Positions 1-8,694 of a stretch of DNA of 64,000 bases are shown one piece after another. The stretch spans positions 62,001 through 126,000 of the forward strand of contig NZ_AUXY01000072.1 of the NCBI RefSeq assembly GCF_001625695.1, written 5' to 3'. The first letter of the stretch is position 1. Each line of letters opens with the position of its first letter. Below the pieces are notes generated by a model. It was not told the origin of the DNA, ran no database searches, and was given only the letters and a program-made list of their open reading frames with translations. A program made the translations under genes and the position numbers. The DNA is from Pseudoalteromonas luteoviolacea H33-S (GTDB lineage Bacteria > Pseudomonadota > Gammaproteobacteria > Enterobacterales > Alteromonadaceae).

Positions 1-28
1 AATATCAGCTGCGCGCCATGCTGATATT
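1..28 (+). terminator. Hairpin, probable terminator of a gene left of the window
   Basis: Perfect 9-bp inverted repeat, AATATCAGC at 1-9 and GCTGATATT at 20-28, with a T-rich tract following to about 39. It fits a rho-independent terminator for a plus-strand gene ending before the window. It could also serve minus-strand readthrough. Confidence 0.45.
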
Positions 29-41
29 TCTGTTGTTTTCA

Positions 42-59
42 GCACGGGTTTCCCCGTGC
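42..59 (-). terminator. Hairpin downstream of the GloVer gene
   Basis: GCACGGG (42-48) pairs with CCCGTGC (53-59). Read on the minus strand the loop is GAAA, a stable GNRA tetraloop. It lies 15 nt after the stop of the gene at 74-2002 but lacks a clear T-run, so it may be an RNA-end stabiliser rather than a classical terminator. Confidence 0.4.
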
Positions 60-73
60 AATTAGAAATTGGT

Positions 74-2002
74 TTACTTGGTTTTTTTATAAAAACGACG
101 GCCCATTACCAATGCACCGAGTGCCAATATCCAGCCACCAAATGAACCACTGCTGCCTTTATCTTCTTCAGGCTCTGGCGCTGGTTCAGGAGTTGGTTCC
201 GGATCTGTGCTTGTATCTGGCGCAGGTGCTGGATCTGTACCCTTGTCTGGATCAGGTGTTGGTTCCGGTTTTGTGCCAGTATCTGGCTCAGGCTCAGGCT
301 CCGGTTCTGGTTCTGGCTCCGGTTCTGGTTCTGGTTCTGGCTCCGGTTCTGGTTCTGGCTCCGGTTCTGGTTCTGGCTCCGGTTCTGGCTCCGGTTCTGG
401 CTCCGGTTCTGGCTCAGCGCCAACGAGTAATTCAAGTGTGCGGGTATAGGTTTTTTGATCGGTGTCTTTACAGGTCAATACATAAGATTTTTCACCTTCT
501 GTATCGGGCGTGATCGACTCCTGACCATTGGCTTCTTTTGCGCCTTCCCAGTCACCACTCGCTGTACAGTCGCTGATATTGATCGACTGCCAGCTGAGAT
601 CAAGGCTCTCGCCCAGAGTGAGTTCTTCGGTTTCTGTGCTAAAGCTTAAAGTGTGTTGGTTGACTGTGAACTCAAATATGCCGCCAGCTTCGGTGCTATT
701 GTCACCATTGGTTGCGCCATATAATGTGTGCTTTTCGTCAGCGATTGCACCAGATGTGAGACCGACAGGTCGAATAGATGCTTGCTCATCAAAGGATTGA
801 ATAATTTCAAAGTCATCTTTTTCTCTGTTGACGTCTGTTGCATCCGCGCTAACGTTAATGCGGTACAATACGCCAGCGCCTTGCTCATCACCACCACTGG
901 CTCTGGTTGTACCATAAATATTGCCATCGGCAGCAGCGACAAGTGGACCAGCAGGAATATGACCATCTTGCACAGCGTCTATACCGTTATCTTGCTCACC
1001 AAATGTATGGATGACAGTAAAGCTATTTTCTGTGTTTTTATGAATGCGCCATAGCGTCTTAGCTGACGTACCGTATAACCACTCACCTTGTTCAACGACT
1101 GAATTTGTCGCCAGAGAGTGATCGTCAATTAAACCATGTAGATTGTTTGAAAAAGAGTTAAGTACAATGACTTCTGTGCTACCGTCCGTGGCGACGTTAG
1201 CTAAATCGATTTTAAATAAGGTACCGCTCGCGAAATCGTCCCCATCTAGTCCTGCATTGTCGCCGGCACCCGCCGAGTTTGCATTTTTATGCGCGAGTCC
1301 ATAAATTGCGTTGTCATCAGCACTGAAGATAAGTGCTGCTGGTGACTGGCCTTTGGTATAAATAAAAGAGTCGCCCACGGCTTCTTTGTATTCATCGCGA
1401 CCAAAGTCGACTAATACAGCCAGCTCGCCATTATGGCTTAAGCGCACAAGCGCGAAAAAGTCATCGTTGCGCTGAGAAGCTGCGAAGTAGACATTATCCT
1501 GTGCATCAACAGTCAGTAGGCCGCTGATATCGAAGCTACCGCCATTGAGAACAGTCAGGTCAATGCCATCGAACGCATCTTGCATGCCGTCTTCTTCTGT
1601 CCACTTAAAGAGACTAGATTTCGCGCCACCAAAAGCAACGCCTTGGCTATTAATGATGACATTCGTGGTAAATGCACCGATGTCATTATTTACTGTGTTG
1701 ATTTGCGTGCTGAAGTCAGTGAGCTTGCCATCAGTCAACTTGGGCGTAAAAGAGTAAATACCAGATTGTGCTAATGTGGCAAAATCACTGCCTGCACCAG
1801 ACATCATGGTGCCAATTAGCTTGCCGCTTTGTGGGTGTAATGTGGGAGGCTTAGCTGGTAGCATGCCTTTTTCTCCACCAAGCATGATAGTCTGGGCAGT
1901 GCCAAATACATGTAACTGTTGCAGGTTGATTTCAGCGGCACTCGCTAAGTTTGCGCTCATTAAAGCGCTGCTGATGAGTGCTAGCTTAAAAGCTTTTTGC
2001 AT
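74..2002 (-). CDS. GloVer-repeat surface protein with Pro-Glu stalk and GlyGly-CTERM tail
   Basis: A 642-residue secreted protein. Residues 1-22 form a signal peptide (…ANLASA/AE). The body has several GloVer-type repeats, recognised by the pattern '[18 protein letters not shown]' followed by 'VLYRI' and by similar units such as 'AIYGLAHK…GTLFKI'; these are expected to form a propeller-like fold. Residues about 529-573 are an almost pure (Pro-Glu)n stalk, then a Pro/Asp/Thr linker. The C-terminus (GSSGSFGGW, hydrophobic helix, RRFYKK) is a GlyGly-CTERM signal, which rhombosortase systems use for surface attachment or release. Ribosome site AAGGG lies 9 nt before the ATG. It starts 21 nt after the TonB-dependent receptor stop, so it is probably co-transcribed with it. 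Ligand unknown. Confidence 0.8.
   Translation of the reverse strand: MQKAFKLALISSALMSANLASAAEINLQQLHVFGTAQTIMLGGEKGMLPAKPPTLHPQSGKLIGTMMSGAGSDFATLAQSGIYSFTPKLTDGKLTDFSTQINTVNNDIGAFTTNVIINSQGVAFGGAKSSLFKWTEEDGMQDAFDGIDLTVLNGGSFDISGLLTVDAQDNVYFAASQRNDDFFALVRLSHNGELAVLVDFGRDEYKEAVGDSFIYTKGQSPAALIFSADDNAIYGLAHKNANSAGAGDNAGLDGDDFASGTLFKIDLANVATDGSTEVIVLNSFSNNLHGLIDDHSLATNSVVEQGEWLYGTSAKTLWRIHKNTENSFTVIHTFGEQDNGIDAVQDGHIPAGPLVAAADGNIYGTTRASGGDEQGAGVLYRINVSADATDVNREKDDFEIIQSFDEQASIRPVGLTSGAIADEKHTLYGATNGDNSTEAGGIFEFTVNQHTLSFSTETEELTLGESLDLSWQSINISDCTASGDWEGAKEANGQESITPDTEGEKSYVLTCKDTDQKTYTRTLELLVGAEPEPEPEPEPEPEPEPEPEPEPEPEPEPEPEPEPEPEPEPEPEPDTGTKPEPTPDPDKGTDPAPAPDTSTDPEPTPEPAPEPEEDKGSSGSFGGWILALGALVMGRRFYKKTK
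283..416 (-). repeat. Hexanucleotide tandem repeat encoding Pro-Glu stalk
   Basis: About 22 tandem copies of a 6-bp unit, GGTTCT / GGCTCC / GGCTCA on the plus strand, encode alternating Glu-Pro on the minus strand. Unit variants alternate in a higher-order 12-18 bp pattern. Copy-number change by multiples of 6 would keep the frame and change stalk length. Confidence 0.9.
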
Positions 2003-2023
2003 GATTTTTACCCTTGTCTTTAA

Positions 2024-4531
2024 TTAGAATTTTATGTTGATTCGTCCGATCACACTGCGTCCTGGTGCGATCCAATATGAGGTGCCATTGGCTTCTGCGT
2101 AATTGAGGTCTTTTAAGTTATCGACAGACAAACGTAGTTGGAGGCGCGGTGAATACTGATAATCCAGCCATAGGTCATATATTTCCCAATCCACTACATC
2201 CTCATAAGCGGTACCGCCACGGCCATCGTTATCTTCTACTCGGATACGTGTACCAAACTTCAATTTGTCATTGAGGAGTTTTACGCCCAATGTTAAAGCG
2301 CCACTGTGTTTAGCGGGCTGTATATAAAGCAGGCCGCCTGATTTTGTTTTACCTAGATTTGTTTCTGGGAAGCCAACCTGACTGCCTAATGGGAATGGGT
2401 CATAGTCCCCTTGTCCTGGGTCAAAGTTCATCTTGGTATAGTTAAGTTCGGCAAAGACAAAGTTGGACTCATAATCTGCTTGCAGCTCAATACCTTCAAA
2501 GCGCACTTCATCAAACAAGTTGACATAGCTTCGTATGCCACTTTTATCTGCTACGGAGGTGGGGCTCATTACGGTGCCCTGAACAATAAAGTTATCAACG
2601 GTATTATCGAACCAGCCCGCTTTGATAAATAGGTCATGCGCATTCGCCAATTGGCTGAGCTCGAAATTAACGCCCACTTCATTATTGTGGGACTTCTCTG
2701 CTTTTAAGCCTGGGTTTGGGTAAAATGGGAAGCTATTGCCCACATGCATACCAAATAGCAATGTTTCTGTGATTGCAGGATGCCTCACCCCTTTTGACGA
2801 ACTTATATATGCTTGTATTTCATCCGTGAAACGATAGGCAAAACGCAGGTTAGGCGAGACATATTCATCATGGCGTGCCACTTCAAAGTTAGTGAAAACA
2901 AGTGTTCTAGCTGGGCGGACGCCCGGCGGATTAAGGATAGATCCTGAGTTGATCTCGCCTTTTCCCTCAATAGAAAAGTGTTCGTACCGAGCACCAGCTT
3001 CGATTGAGATATGCTCACCATACTGCCATTCTGCTTGGGTAAAAATACTGGTAACAGCACGCTCACCGCCCGGTGTCGCGCCAGTAAACCAAGTTGGATC
3101 GCCAGAACCTGGTGTTTGCTGAATGGCTTGAGGCTGCGTCCAATCTCTAAAATACTCGGTGCCTGTGTTAAGCATGAGCAGTGAGTCTGTTTCTGGTAAC
3201 CAGCTGTGATCAAGACTAAAGAATGCAAGGTTTTCGATGACCATACCAACAGTATTGGTTTCGAACTCTAGTTCAAATTCACCGTAAGGATTGGCTGTGT
3301 CACCCGATTCAAATTGGTGTTGACGCATTTTTGTACGGTTGTAGTAAATACTGGCGTTTAAATCGAGATAGTCGGAATTTGGATTCCAGACATAATCTAG
3401 CTTAATGGTGTCATTATTAAGCTTGCTGGTGGCGCTTGGTTTATTGTCAGGGTTTGATTGATCTGTAGTTGAGCCTTCTTCAAAGTTGGCGTAAAAACCA
3501 ATATAGCTTAGCTTCACCGCTTGTTGGTCGTTAATTTTGTAACTGGCTTTAAGTAGCGAAGACCATTGATCTTGCTCAGTAAATGCGCTTAATGCGTCGA
3601 AGTATTCACTTTTACCTGCGTTACCACCGCTTTGTCCTGGCTCAAATCTACCGACGTTTTTTCTGCCAACGGCAGCAACCAGCTCTAAATCGTTTCCCAC
3701 ACGCACAGCAGAGGCTAACAGTCCTTGCATGTGGTAGGCATTACTGCCTGTGGCGAGTGACAGCTTAGTGCCGTGGTCTTTACCCTCTAAAGCCAGATCA
3801 TCAAATTCAAGCGTTTTAAAATTAACAACACCCCCGATGGCGCCTGCGCCACCTACATCACCAACAGGGCCTTTGGCAATATCAACACTCGATAATAATT
3901 GTGGGTCTAAATAGACTGTGCCATTTGCTCCGTGGCCACTGCGTTGAAAGTTTTGTCTGGCACCGTCTATCATGACGTTCACACGGCCAAAATCTTGTAT
4001 GCCTCTGACATTGACAGCAACACCGGGTTCTTGTCTCGATTGTGAAGTCGCAACACCAGGTACATTGTAAAAAATATCAGAGGTATCACGTGGTGCCACA
4101 CGAGTCAGCTGTTGCTGGCCCAGCTTGGTATCGGAAGATGCTGATTGGTAAATCTCAGTATGCGCATTGTTGCTGGCATATATGTCTAATGTATCAAGCA
4201 ATACAGCCTGATCTGCGGCAATCGCACGAATTACATAGCTGCCATTTGCGGTTTTTTCGGCATACAAGCCTGTGCCCGTTAGTAGCTGTTCAAATCCGTC
4301 ACTCAGCACAAACTCGCCCTTGAGGCCCGAAGTTTGTGCACTGCCAATTTGATTAGGATCGAATTGCAATAATACACCTGTTTGCAGGGCTAGCGTGTTG
4401 AGTGCTTCCGCCAAACTCCCTTTGGGGATATTTATTTGGTGCGCCTGCTGTGCCAGAGCTGCCGTGGGTAGAGCAAGTCCAGTACATAACAATGCGGTCA
4501 AAATTGAGCGAGGAGTCCTGTCGCCTATCAT
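2024..4531 (-). CDS. TonB-dependent receptor, HasR-like (probable heme/hemophore), with STN domain
   Basis: An 835-residue outer-membrane receptor. After the signal peptide (…PTAALA/QQ), residues about 30-105 are a secretin/TonB N-terminal (STN) signalling domain ('IPKGSLAEALNTLALQTG'). A plug follows ('VNVRGIQDFGRVNVMIDGAR', 'GGAGAIGGVVNFKT'), then a beta-barrel ending in Phe. The segment 'GVRHPAITETLLFG…YPNPGLKAEKS' resembles the FRAP/NPNL region of hemoglobin/heme receptors and HasR. An STN domain plus adjacent fecR and fecI means ligand binding can induce the system's own transcription. Heme as substrate is inferred from the motif and from a heme oxygenase 4 kb away; a siderophore is not excluded. 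Confidence 0.82.
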   Translation of the reverse strand: MIGDRTPRSILTALLCTGLALPTAALAQQAHQINIPKGSLAEALNTLALQTGVLLQFDPNQIGSAQTSGLKGEFVLSDGFEQLLTGTGLYAEKTANGSYVIRAIAADQAVLLDTLDIYASNNAHTEIYQSASSDTKLGQQQLTRVAPRDTSDIFYNVPGVATSQSRQEPGVAVNVRGIQDFGRVNVMIDGARQNFQRSGHGANGTVYLDPQLLSSVDIAKGPVGDVGGAGAIGGVVNFKTLEFDDLALEGKDHGTKLSLATGSNAYHMQGLLASAVRVGNDLELVAAVGRKNVGRFEPGQSGGNAGKSEYFDALSAFTEQDQWSSLLKASYKINDQQAVKLSYIGFYANFEEGSTTDQSNPDNKPSATSKLNNDTIKLDYVWNPNSDYLDLNASIYYNRTKMRQHQFESGDTANPYGEFELEFETNTVGMVIENLAFFSLDHSWLPETDSLLMLNTGTEYFRDWTQPQAIQQTPGSGDPTWFTGATPGGERAVTSIFTQAEWQYGEHISIEAGARYEHFSIEGKGEINSGSILNPPGVRPARTLVFTNFEVARHDEYVSPNLRFAYRFTDEIQAYISSSKGVRHPAITETLLFGMHVGNSFPFYPNPGLKAEKSHNNEVGVNFELSQLANAHDLFIKAGWFDNTVDNFIVQGTVMSPTSVADKSGIRSYVNLFDEVRFEGIELQADYESNFVFAELNYTKMNFDPGQGDYDPFPLGSQVGFPETNLGKTKSGGLLYIQPAKHSGALTLGVKLLNDKLKFGTRIRVEDNDGRGGTAYEDVVDWEIYDLWLDYQYSPRLQLRLSVDNLKDLNYAEANGTSYWIAPGRSVIGRINIKF

Positions 4532-4590
4532 AAATAGTTCTCATTTTTATTTAGAGCTACATATAGGACGGGGCAGTCAAAAAAAACAGT

Positions 4591-4634
4591 ACCCAAAAAC
4601 TAAAAAAAATCAGATTATTTTTTATTTTTTGGGT
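4591..4634 (-). other. AT-rich inverted repeat between fecR and receptor gene
   Basis: ACCCAAAAA (4591-4599) and TTTTTGGGT (4626-4634) form a 9-bp perfect stem around an A/T-rich loop. On the minus strand an 8-T run follows about 5 nt later (rc of 4579-4588). It could be a weak terminator or attenuator that lowers receptor transcription from the fecI promoter, or a promoter region. Function inferred only. Confidence 0.35.
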
Positions 4635-4642
4635 AAGTTTAA

Positions 4643-5608
4643 TTATTTCAATGAGATAACGTGAAGGTAGTTAGCAATTGAATGATGCTGGATTGCAGGA
4701 TCTGAGGCGAGCATTTTCATTGCCAACTCAATATTGTTGGTTGGGTAAACCCCAGACACACGAATGTGATTAAGCTCAGTATATTGGTACATCAGCACCC
4801 CAGGGTAGTGTGCTTCAAGCGCTTCTAATAAAGCGGAAAGGCTAATATCATTGGCGACTAACCTATGGTTTAACCACGCTAATCTAACACTAGGGTTGGT
4901 ATCGTAAGGTCCAATTAGTTGACCACTGGCCACCTCCATCGCCTCGCCTTGTTGGCCAATCACACAACTGTTTTGTTTAAAGTAGCAAAGCTTGACTTTT
5001 GATTCGGTGACAACCACATAAGTGTCTTGCTTGCGCGCTTTAACTGAAAAACGAGTGCCTAACGCCGTTGCGCTGGTGTTTTGTGTTTGAACCACTAAAG
5101 GCCATGCTGGGTTGGTGGTAGCATCTATGTGTATTTCACCTGTATGCAGGTGAATCAAGCGTTTTTCGTCGTTAAACTCGATGTCTATTTGCGTTTGCGC
5201 GTTGAGAGTCACGCTACTGCCGTCTTGGAGTTGGATGGTGTGAGTTTGCCCCTTGAGCGTGTAATGATCTGCGGTTATACCGCTCAAACCCAAGTGATTG
5301 AGTAGCAAGCCAAAGCCTGAAAACAGCGCGATGCTGAGAAAGGCTTTTATTGCGCCATGAGATTTTGGCTTGTCTTTTTCTAATACGTTATTTAAAACAC
5401 GTGTGTTTAAGCCTTTATCGTCAGGCGCTTCAAATTCACTCCACAGTGCGGTTAGTTCATCATACGCTTTTTGATTATCAGGATGTAAATTTAACCATTG
5501 GTGAAAAGCTTGAATATCTTCATCGGCAGGAGCATCAGAATGCAAGAGCGCACACCACTGGGCTGCTTGCTTAAGTTTATGTTGATAACTATTGTTTTTT
5601 GCCGACAT
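4643..5608 (-). CDS. FecR family anti-sigma / sigma regulator
   Basis: A 321-residue inner-membrane regulator. The N-terminal about 55 residues match the cytoplasmic DUF4880 module ('AAQWCALLHSDAPADEDIQ', then 'FHQWL'), a single hydrophobic segment lies at about 85-105, and the periplasmic FecR domain follows ('GQTHTIQLQDGSSVTLNAQT', 'ALGTRFSV'). The C-terminal part ('VSGVYPTNNIELAMKMLA') is the STN-like module that contacts the receptor. Known role in the family: relays occupancy of the TonB receptor to the FecI sigma factor. It follows fecI by 13 nt and precedes the receptor gene by 111 nt, so all three form one signalling unit. Confidence 0.88.
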   Translation of the reverse strand: MSAKNNSYQHKLKQAAQWCALLHSDAPADEDIQAFHQWLNLHPDNQKAYDELTALWSEFEAPDDKGLNTRVLNNVLEKDKPKSHGAIKAFLSIALFSGFGLLLNHLGLSGITADHYTLKGQTHTIQLQDGSSVTLNAQTQIDIEFNDEKRLIHLHTGEIHIDATTNPAWPLVVQTQNTSATALGTRFSVKARKQDTYVVVTESKVKLCYFKQNSCVIGQQGEAMEVASGQLIGPYDTNPSVRLAWLNHRLVANDISLSALLEALEAHYPGVLMYQYTELNHIRVSGVYPTNNIELAMKMLASDPAIQHHSIANYLHVISLK

Positions 5609-5621
5609 CAGAATTTTAAAC

Positions 5622-6128
5622 TTACTGGTCCATTAATTGACTGTGGCAATGCAACAGCGTTTGCGCAATATACTTTTGTACCATGCTTTCCGAGACATTG
5701 AGCGCACTCGCAATCTCTTTATACTTCATACCATCCAACCGTGCCATTAAAAAAGCACGTCTTGGTTTATCAGCTAATCCCTCAAGTAATCGAGATAATG
5801 CTTCTAATCTTTGCATGGTTTCTAACACCGCTTCACAGGAAGGGGCTTGCTCTGTTTGTAGCTCAGTTTGAGCTTCAATGTAAGCTTGTTCAATACGTCT
5901 ACGGCGCGCTTTGTCTATAATGAGGCGGTTTGCAATCGTCGCCAAATATGCTCGAGGTTCTTTGACTTCAAGTAGATCAGTAGATGACGTCAGGGCCCTA
6001 ATAAAAGTGTCCTGAGATAAGTCCTGTGCATCATGAGGTGAATGCAATTTGAATTTGTTTTGTAAAAATCTCACCAACCAAAATTGGTTCTCACGAATAA
6101 ACAGGTCCATGCCAGCAGAATTTGACAC
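5622..6128 (-). CDS. FecI-type ECF sigma factor
   Basis: A 168-residue ECF sigma factor with region 2 ('HDAQDLSQDTFIRAL', 'YLATIANRLIIDKARRR') and region 4 ('KPRRAFLMARLDGMKYKEI', 'LNVSESMVQKYIAQTL'). Under control of the adjacent FecR it should direct RNA polymerase to the receptor operon. The chosen start is GTG at 6128 because AAAGGAAC lies 6-7 nt upstream; an in-frame ATG at 6110 lacks such a site. A Fur-box match sits 28 nt upstream of the start, so iron should repress it. Confidence 0.9.
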   Translation of the reverse strand: MSNSAGMDLFIRENQFWLVRFLQNKFKLHSPHDAQDLSQDTFIRALTSSTDLLEVKEPRAYLATIANRLIIDKARRRRIEQAYIEAQTELQTEQAPSCEAVLETMQRLEALSRLLEGLADKPRRAFLMARLDGMKYKEIASALNVSESMVQKYIAQTLLHCHSQLMDQ

Positions 6129-6155
6129 CGTTGTTCCTTTCTATAGTGCGTAAAT

Positions 6156-6174
6156 GTAAATAATTATCATTAAC
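6156..6174 (-). promoter_or_regulatory. Fur box in front of fecI
   Basis: The 19-mer at 6156-6174, read on the minus strand, matches the classical Fur consensus (GATAATGATAATCATTATC) at about 15 of 19 positions, with the core TTAATGATAATTATTTAC. It lies just upstream of the fecI ribosome site. Match counted by eye; binding is inferred. Confidence 0.7.
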
Positions 6175-6761
6175 GGTATCACTAATAAAGTATTGGAGCA
6201 AGCTTATTGTGTATAAGATAAAAATTAGGGAGAGACAGTGTTAGGCAAAATTAAACCTTAATGCTTTCTTTATATGGCCAATAAATTGGTCGAAGCTTCG
6301 AGTCTCCTCTGTTTTTTAATAAATGCATCATCTGGTCGTGAATGTTATCGAACGTGTGTGTATATGCTGATAAATAGATAAAAAAAGAAATGCTTTGATC
6401 TTATGTGGTAGCCATCATTATTCTATAAAAAGCATCTTTTAATGGGATTTTGAATGATGCCTTTACTGAATGGAGAAGCTGATTTTTAGCCTTGTTTTAA
6501 GAAAAGTATTCTTTTTTAGTTGGTATTAATTATTTAATTTTTTTCAATGTTGGGCGATTTTGAAAGCAAAACAAGTCACTGTGAGTACATGTGCCTTGGC
6601 GAGTAACTTAAGTGATTACCTGTATATCAAGTGATAAAAGTGATTGGAATGGTGTGTTTGGTCGTTCGAAGATTTTTCCGCACGGTCAAAATTATAGTAA
6701 GGCTTGGGTAAGGATTAATAGATTAATTAAAAATATAAAGTAGTGTTTGACGAGGAAGTCG
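6175..6761. other. AT-rich intergenic desert
   Basis: About 590 nt with no convincing gene on either strand, strikingly A/T-rich with many short T and A runs. It should hold the promoters of fecI (leftward) and of the XRE gene (rightward). I saw no terminator-quality hairpin or repeat. Confidence 0.5.
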
Positions 6762-7046
6762 ATGAAAAACAACATAGTAACAAGAAAAGTAAAAATAAAT
6801 AGCCTGATGGAAGAGGTGCAATGCAATTTACGTCGCGTGCGTAAAAAGAATCAGCTAACGCAAAGTCAGCTAGGTGCAAAATTGAATGTTGACCAAGCAA
6901 CGATCAGTAATTTTGAAACTGGCAGAACAGTAATGACGATGGCGCAGTTGTATGAAATGTATCTGATCTTTGGTGATGATTTTAACTGCCCTCATATTAA
7001 TTACACCGGAAAGGATAGCCAAATAATCGGCTCAATGGCGAGGTAG
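6762..7046 (+). CDS. Small XRE-family HTH regulator
   Basis: A 94-residue protein that is nearly all one helix-turn-helix domain: 'VQCNLRRVRKKNQLTQSQLG' leads into 'LNVDQATISNFETGRTVMT', the recognition helix and following loop of Cro/C1-type domains. A short tail follows with no second domain. The start is ATG 6762, preceded by GAGGAAG at 6753-6759; an upstream in-frame TTG at 6747 has no ribosome site. It stands alone between two AT-rich deserts with no partner toxin or phage gene, so its target is unknown. It could be a horizontally acquired orphan or a homologue of phage or restriction control proteins. Confidence 0.75.
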   Translation: MKNNIVTRKVKINSLMEEVQCNLRRVRKKNQLTQSQLGAKLNVDQATISNFETGRTVMTMAQLYEMYLIFGDDFNCPHINYTGKDSQIIGSMAR

Positions 7047-7497
7047 TGCGCCTGTCCTGATTGGTATTGAAGTAAAGACGGTTGATTTTGATATCTGGAT
7101 TGACCTTTGAATATAGATTGTATCTGTGTTGATTTGATACTAAATATATCTAACAGCTAAGAAAATGGCTATTTAAAAGCGTGTTCATATTGATGGGAAG
7201 TGGACTTTGATATTTTTATAGATTAGGCAGTCATAATTATCTAATGTGTACTAGCTCAGACTTGAGCTGACAGCTACCCGTTTTTCAATCGGTAACTGCC
7301 AACTTAGATTTGAGCTAAATTCTTTTCTGCTGTTAACACCAAGCGATTTTGTCGCCAATTCATCCCTCTTACAATATTAATAATTTAATTTTTTACAATA
7401 TAAGGATGGCTTTATGTCGAGATAAGTGGCTGGGTTTTAATAAACTATTCGGATTAGTCTAAAAACCAGGCGTGTATTGTTATCCTTTATCTTCGAG
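7047..7497. other. Intergenic region without recognised gene
   Basis: About 450 nt, AT-rich. Around 7252-7318 there is an imperfect mirrored arrangement of short motifs (two GAGCT copies, then CAGCTACC and GGTAACTG) that may fold, but pairing is interrupted and no T-run follows. No ORF with a ribosome site was found. Confidence 0.35.
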
Positions 7498-8010
7498 CTA
7501 GGTATTACCCGTCAATACTTTCTCAATGGCTTTAAGCATGGGTTGGGCTGTTCGTTCACTATAGCCCGCTTGAGCGTACGTAACTTGGCCTTGCTGATTT
7601 ATAACTAGGGTGAAAGGTAATCCGGGCTTTTTTAACTTCTTATAGAAAGTATGCTTTTTGTCAAAAACAAAAGTGACTTGCAATCCACGCTTTTCAAATT
7701 GTTTCAATAAACTTTTGTACGTTCTTTTTGTTTGACTTAGGCTGCCTTCCTCTCTGGTGTTAACAACAATCACGCTCACTTTATCGTGACCTAATTTGCG
7801 TTGTAATCCCTCTAGTAATGGTAGTAACTGTTTACAATATGGGCACCATGAAGCCCAAAAGGTAACAATTGTAGGCGTGGTACTGCTTCTGTAAATTGGC
7901 GCTTCATGCTGATTTAAACCAAGTACTTGATCAGCACTTATATGCTCTATATTTGCGTTTGCTGTCGCTGTGAAAAACAAGATGAATAAAATCAGGCTAC
8001 GCTTTAGCAT
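7498..8010 (-). CDS. TlpA-like thioredoxin-fold protein, exported
   Basis: A 170-residue periplasmic redox protein. Residues 1-19 form a signal peptide (…TATANA/NIE). A thioredoxin fold with active site 'WASWCPYCKQLLPLLEGL' carries the CxxC pair; the cis-Pro segment is 'KKPGLPFTLVINQQGQV'. Family members reduce periplasmic disulfides, for example for cytochrome c maturation, or act as thiol peroxidase partners. The start is ATG 8010 with AAGGAGCGAA upstream; an in-frame start 13 codons earlier has no such site. It lies beside, but 168 nt from, the DUF454/heme oxygenase pair, so a shared role in heme-protein assembly is only suggestive. Confidence 0.82.
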   Translation of the reverse strand: MLKRSLILFILFFTATANANIEHISADQVLGLNQHEAPIYRSSTTPTIVTFWASWCPYCKQLLPLLEGLQRKLGHDKVSVIVVNTREEGSLSQTKRTYKSLLKQFEKRGLQVTFVFDKKHTFYKKLKKPGLPFTLVINQQGQVTYAQAGYSERTAQPMLKAIEKVLTGNT

Positions 8011-8178
8011 AATTCGCTCCTTGTCATATTGGACCTCTGTTATGGCCATGAATTGTAACGCGTTATAAAAGTAGAACGATATTTTTATGACAAGATAACA
8101 TGTTGATTGTGTTTTGTTAGTTATCTCAGCACCAAGGAGGCTGTGGGGCGCAGCCGAAGAGTTAAGGTGGTCAATTTA

Positions 8179-8694
8179 TTAATAGGTGCTGGGTGAATAT
8201 TCAACGATAAACCAGTAGCAAAGTAATACACAAGAAACTGCGCTGAGCGCGATATTAAAGCGTTTTTCCTGCTGAGAATTGCCTTGTGAGTTTGGACAGT
8301 TGGGTTTGGCAAATAAATAGTTGCAGATAAAGGCAAACAGCAAAAACAAAGTGACTTGTAACCAACCAAAAGAAAACAGCAGGCCAGATATTATCAGGCT
8401 GGCACTCATCCCTGCTGCTGCAAAGAACTTTGCGGGTTTTGGCACAATTTTATACCGTTGCCAGTTACTTAATATATGGCCAAATTTGGGGTGTGTTAAA
8501 AGCCAGTGCTCAAGTCGAGCAGATGATTTTGAAAAACACCAAAGTGCAATGATCAAAAAAACCGTGGTGGGCATGATAGGTAAAATCGCGCCAATCAATG
8601 CGAGTCCAAGTGAAACAATGCCACCGAACAGGTAGGCATATTTCACTAGATTTTGATGTATGTTACGCGACATGCGCATTTTCTGATTGCCCAT
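8179..8694 (-). CDS. DUF454 (YbaN-like) inner-membrane protein
   Basis: A 171-residue membrane protein. The signature 'GLALIGAILPIMPTTVFLI' followed by 'ALWCFSKSSARLEHWLL' and 'HPKFGHILSNWQ' is the DUF454/YbaN family core. Three to four hydrophobic helices are visible, and the C-terminus (about residue 130 on) is extended with a further hydrophobic stretch beyond the usual 110-125 residue family length. Its beginning overlaps the end of the heme oxygenase gene by 32 nt if the ATG at 8694 is used, or 11 nt with ATG 8673, so the two are translated from one message. Biochemical role unknown. Confidence 0.85.
   Translation of the reverse strand: MGNQKMRMSRNIHQNLVKYAYLFGGIVSLGLALIGAILPIMPTTVFLIIALWCFSKSSARLEHWLLTHPKFGHILSNWQRYKIVPKPAKFFAAAGMSASLIISGLLFSFGWLQVTLFLLFAFICNYLFAKPNCPNSQGNSQQEKRFNIALSAVSCVLLCYWFIVEYSPSTY

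Noticed and set aside
283..416. Possible CRISPR-like array
   Set aside because: Units are contiguous 6-bp repeats without spacers and encode protein.
112..513. Long open frames opposite the Pro-Glu repeat (Val-Leu-Ala-Pro or Ser-Gly repeats)
   Set aside because: They are the other-frame translation of a hexanucleotide repeat and have no ribosome site or domain.
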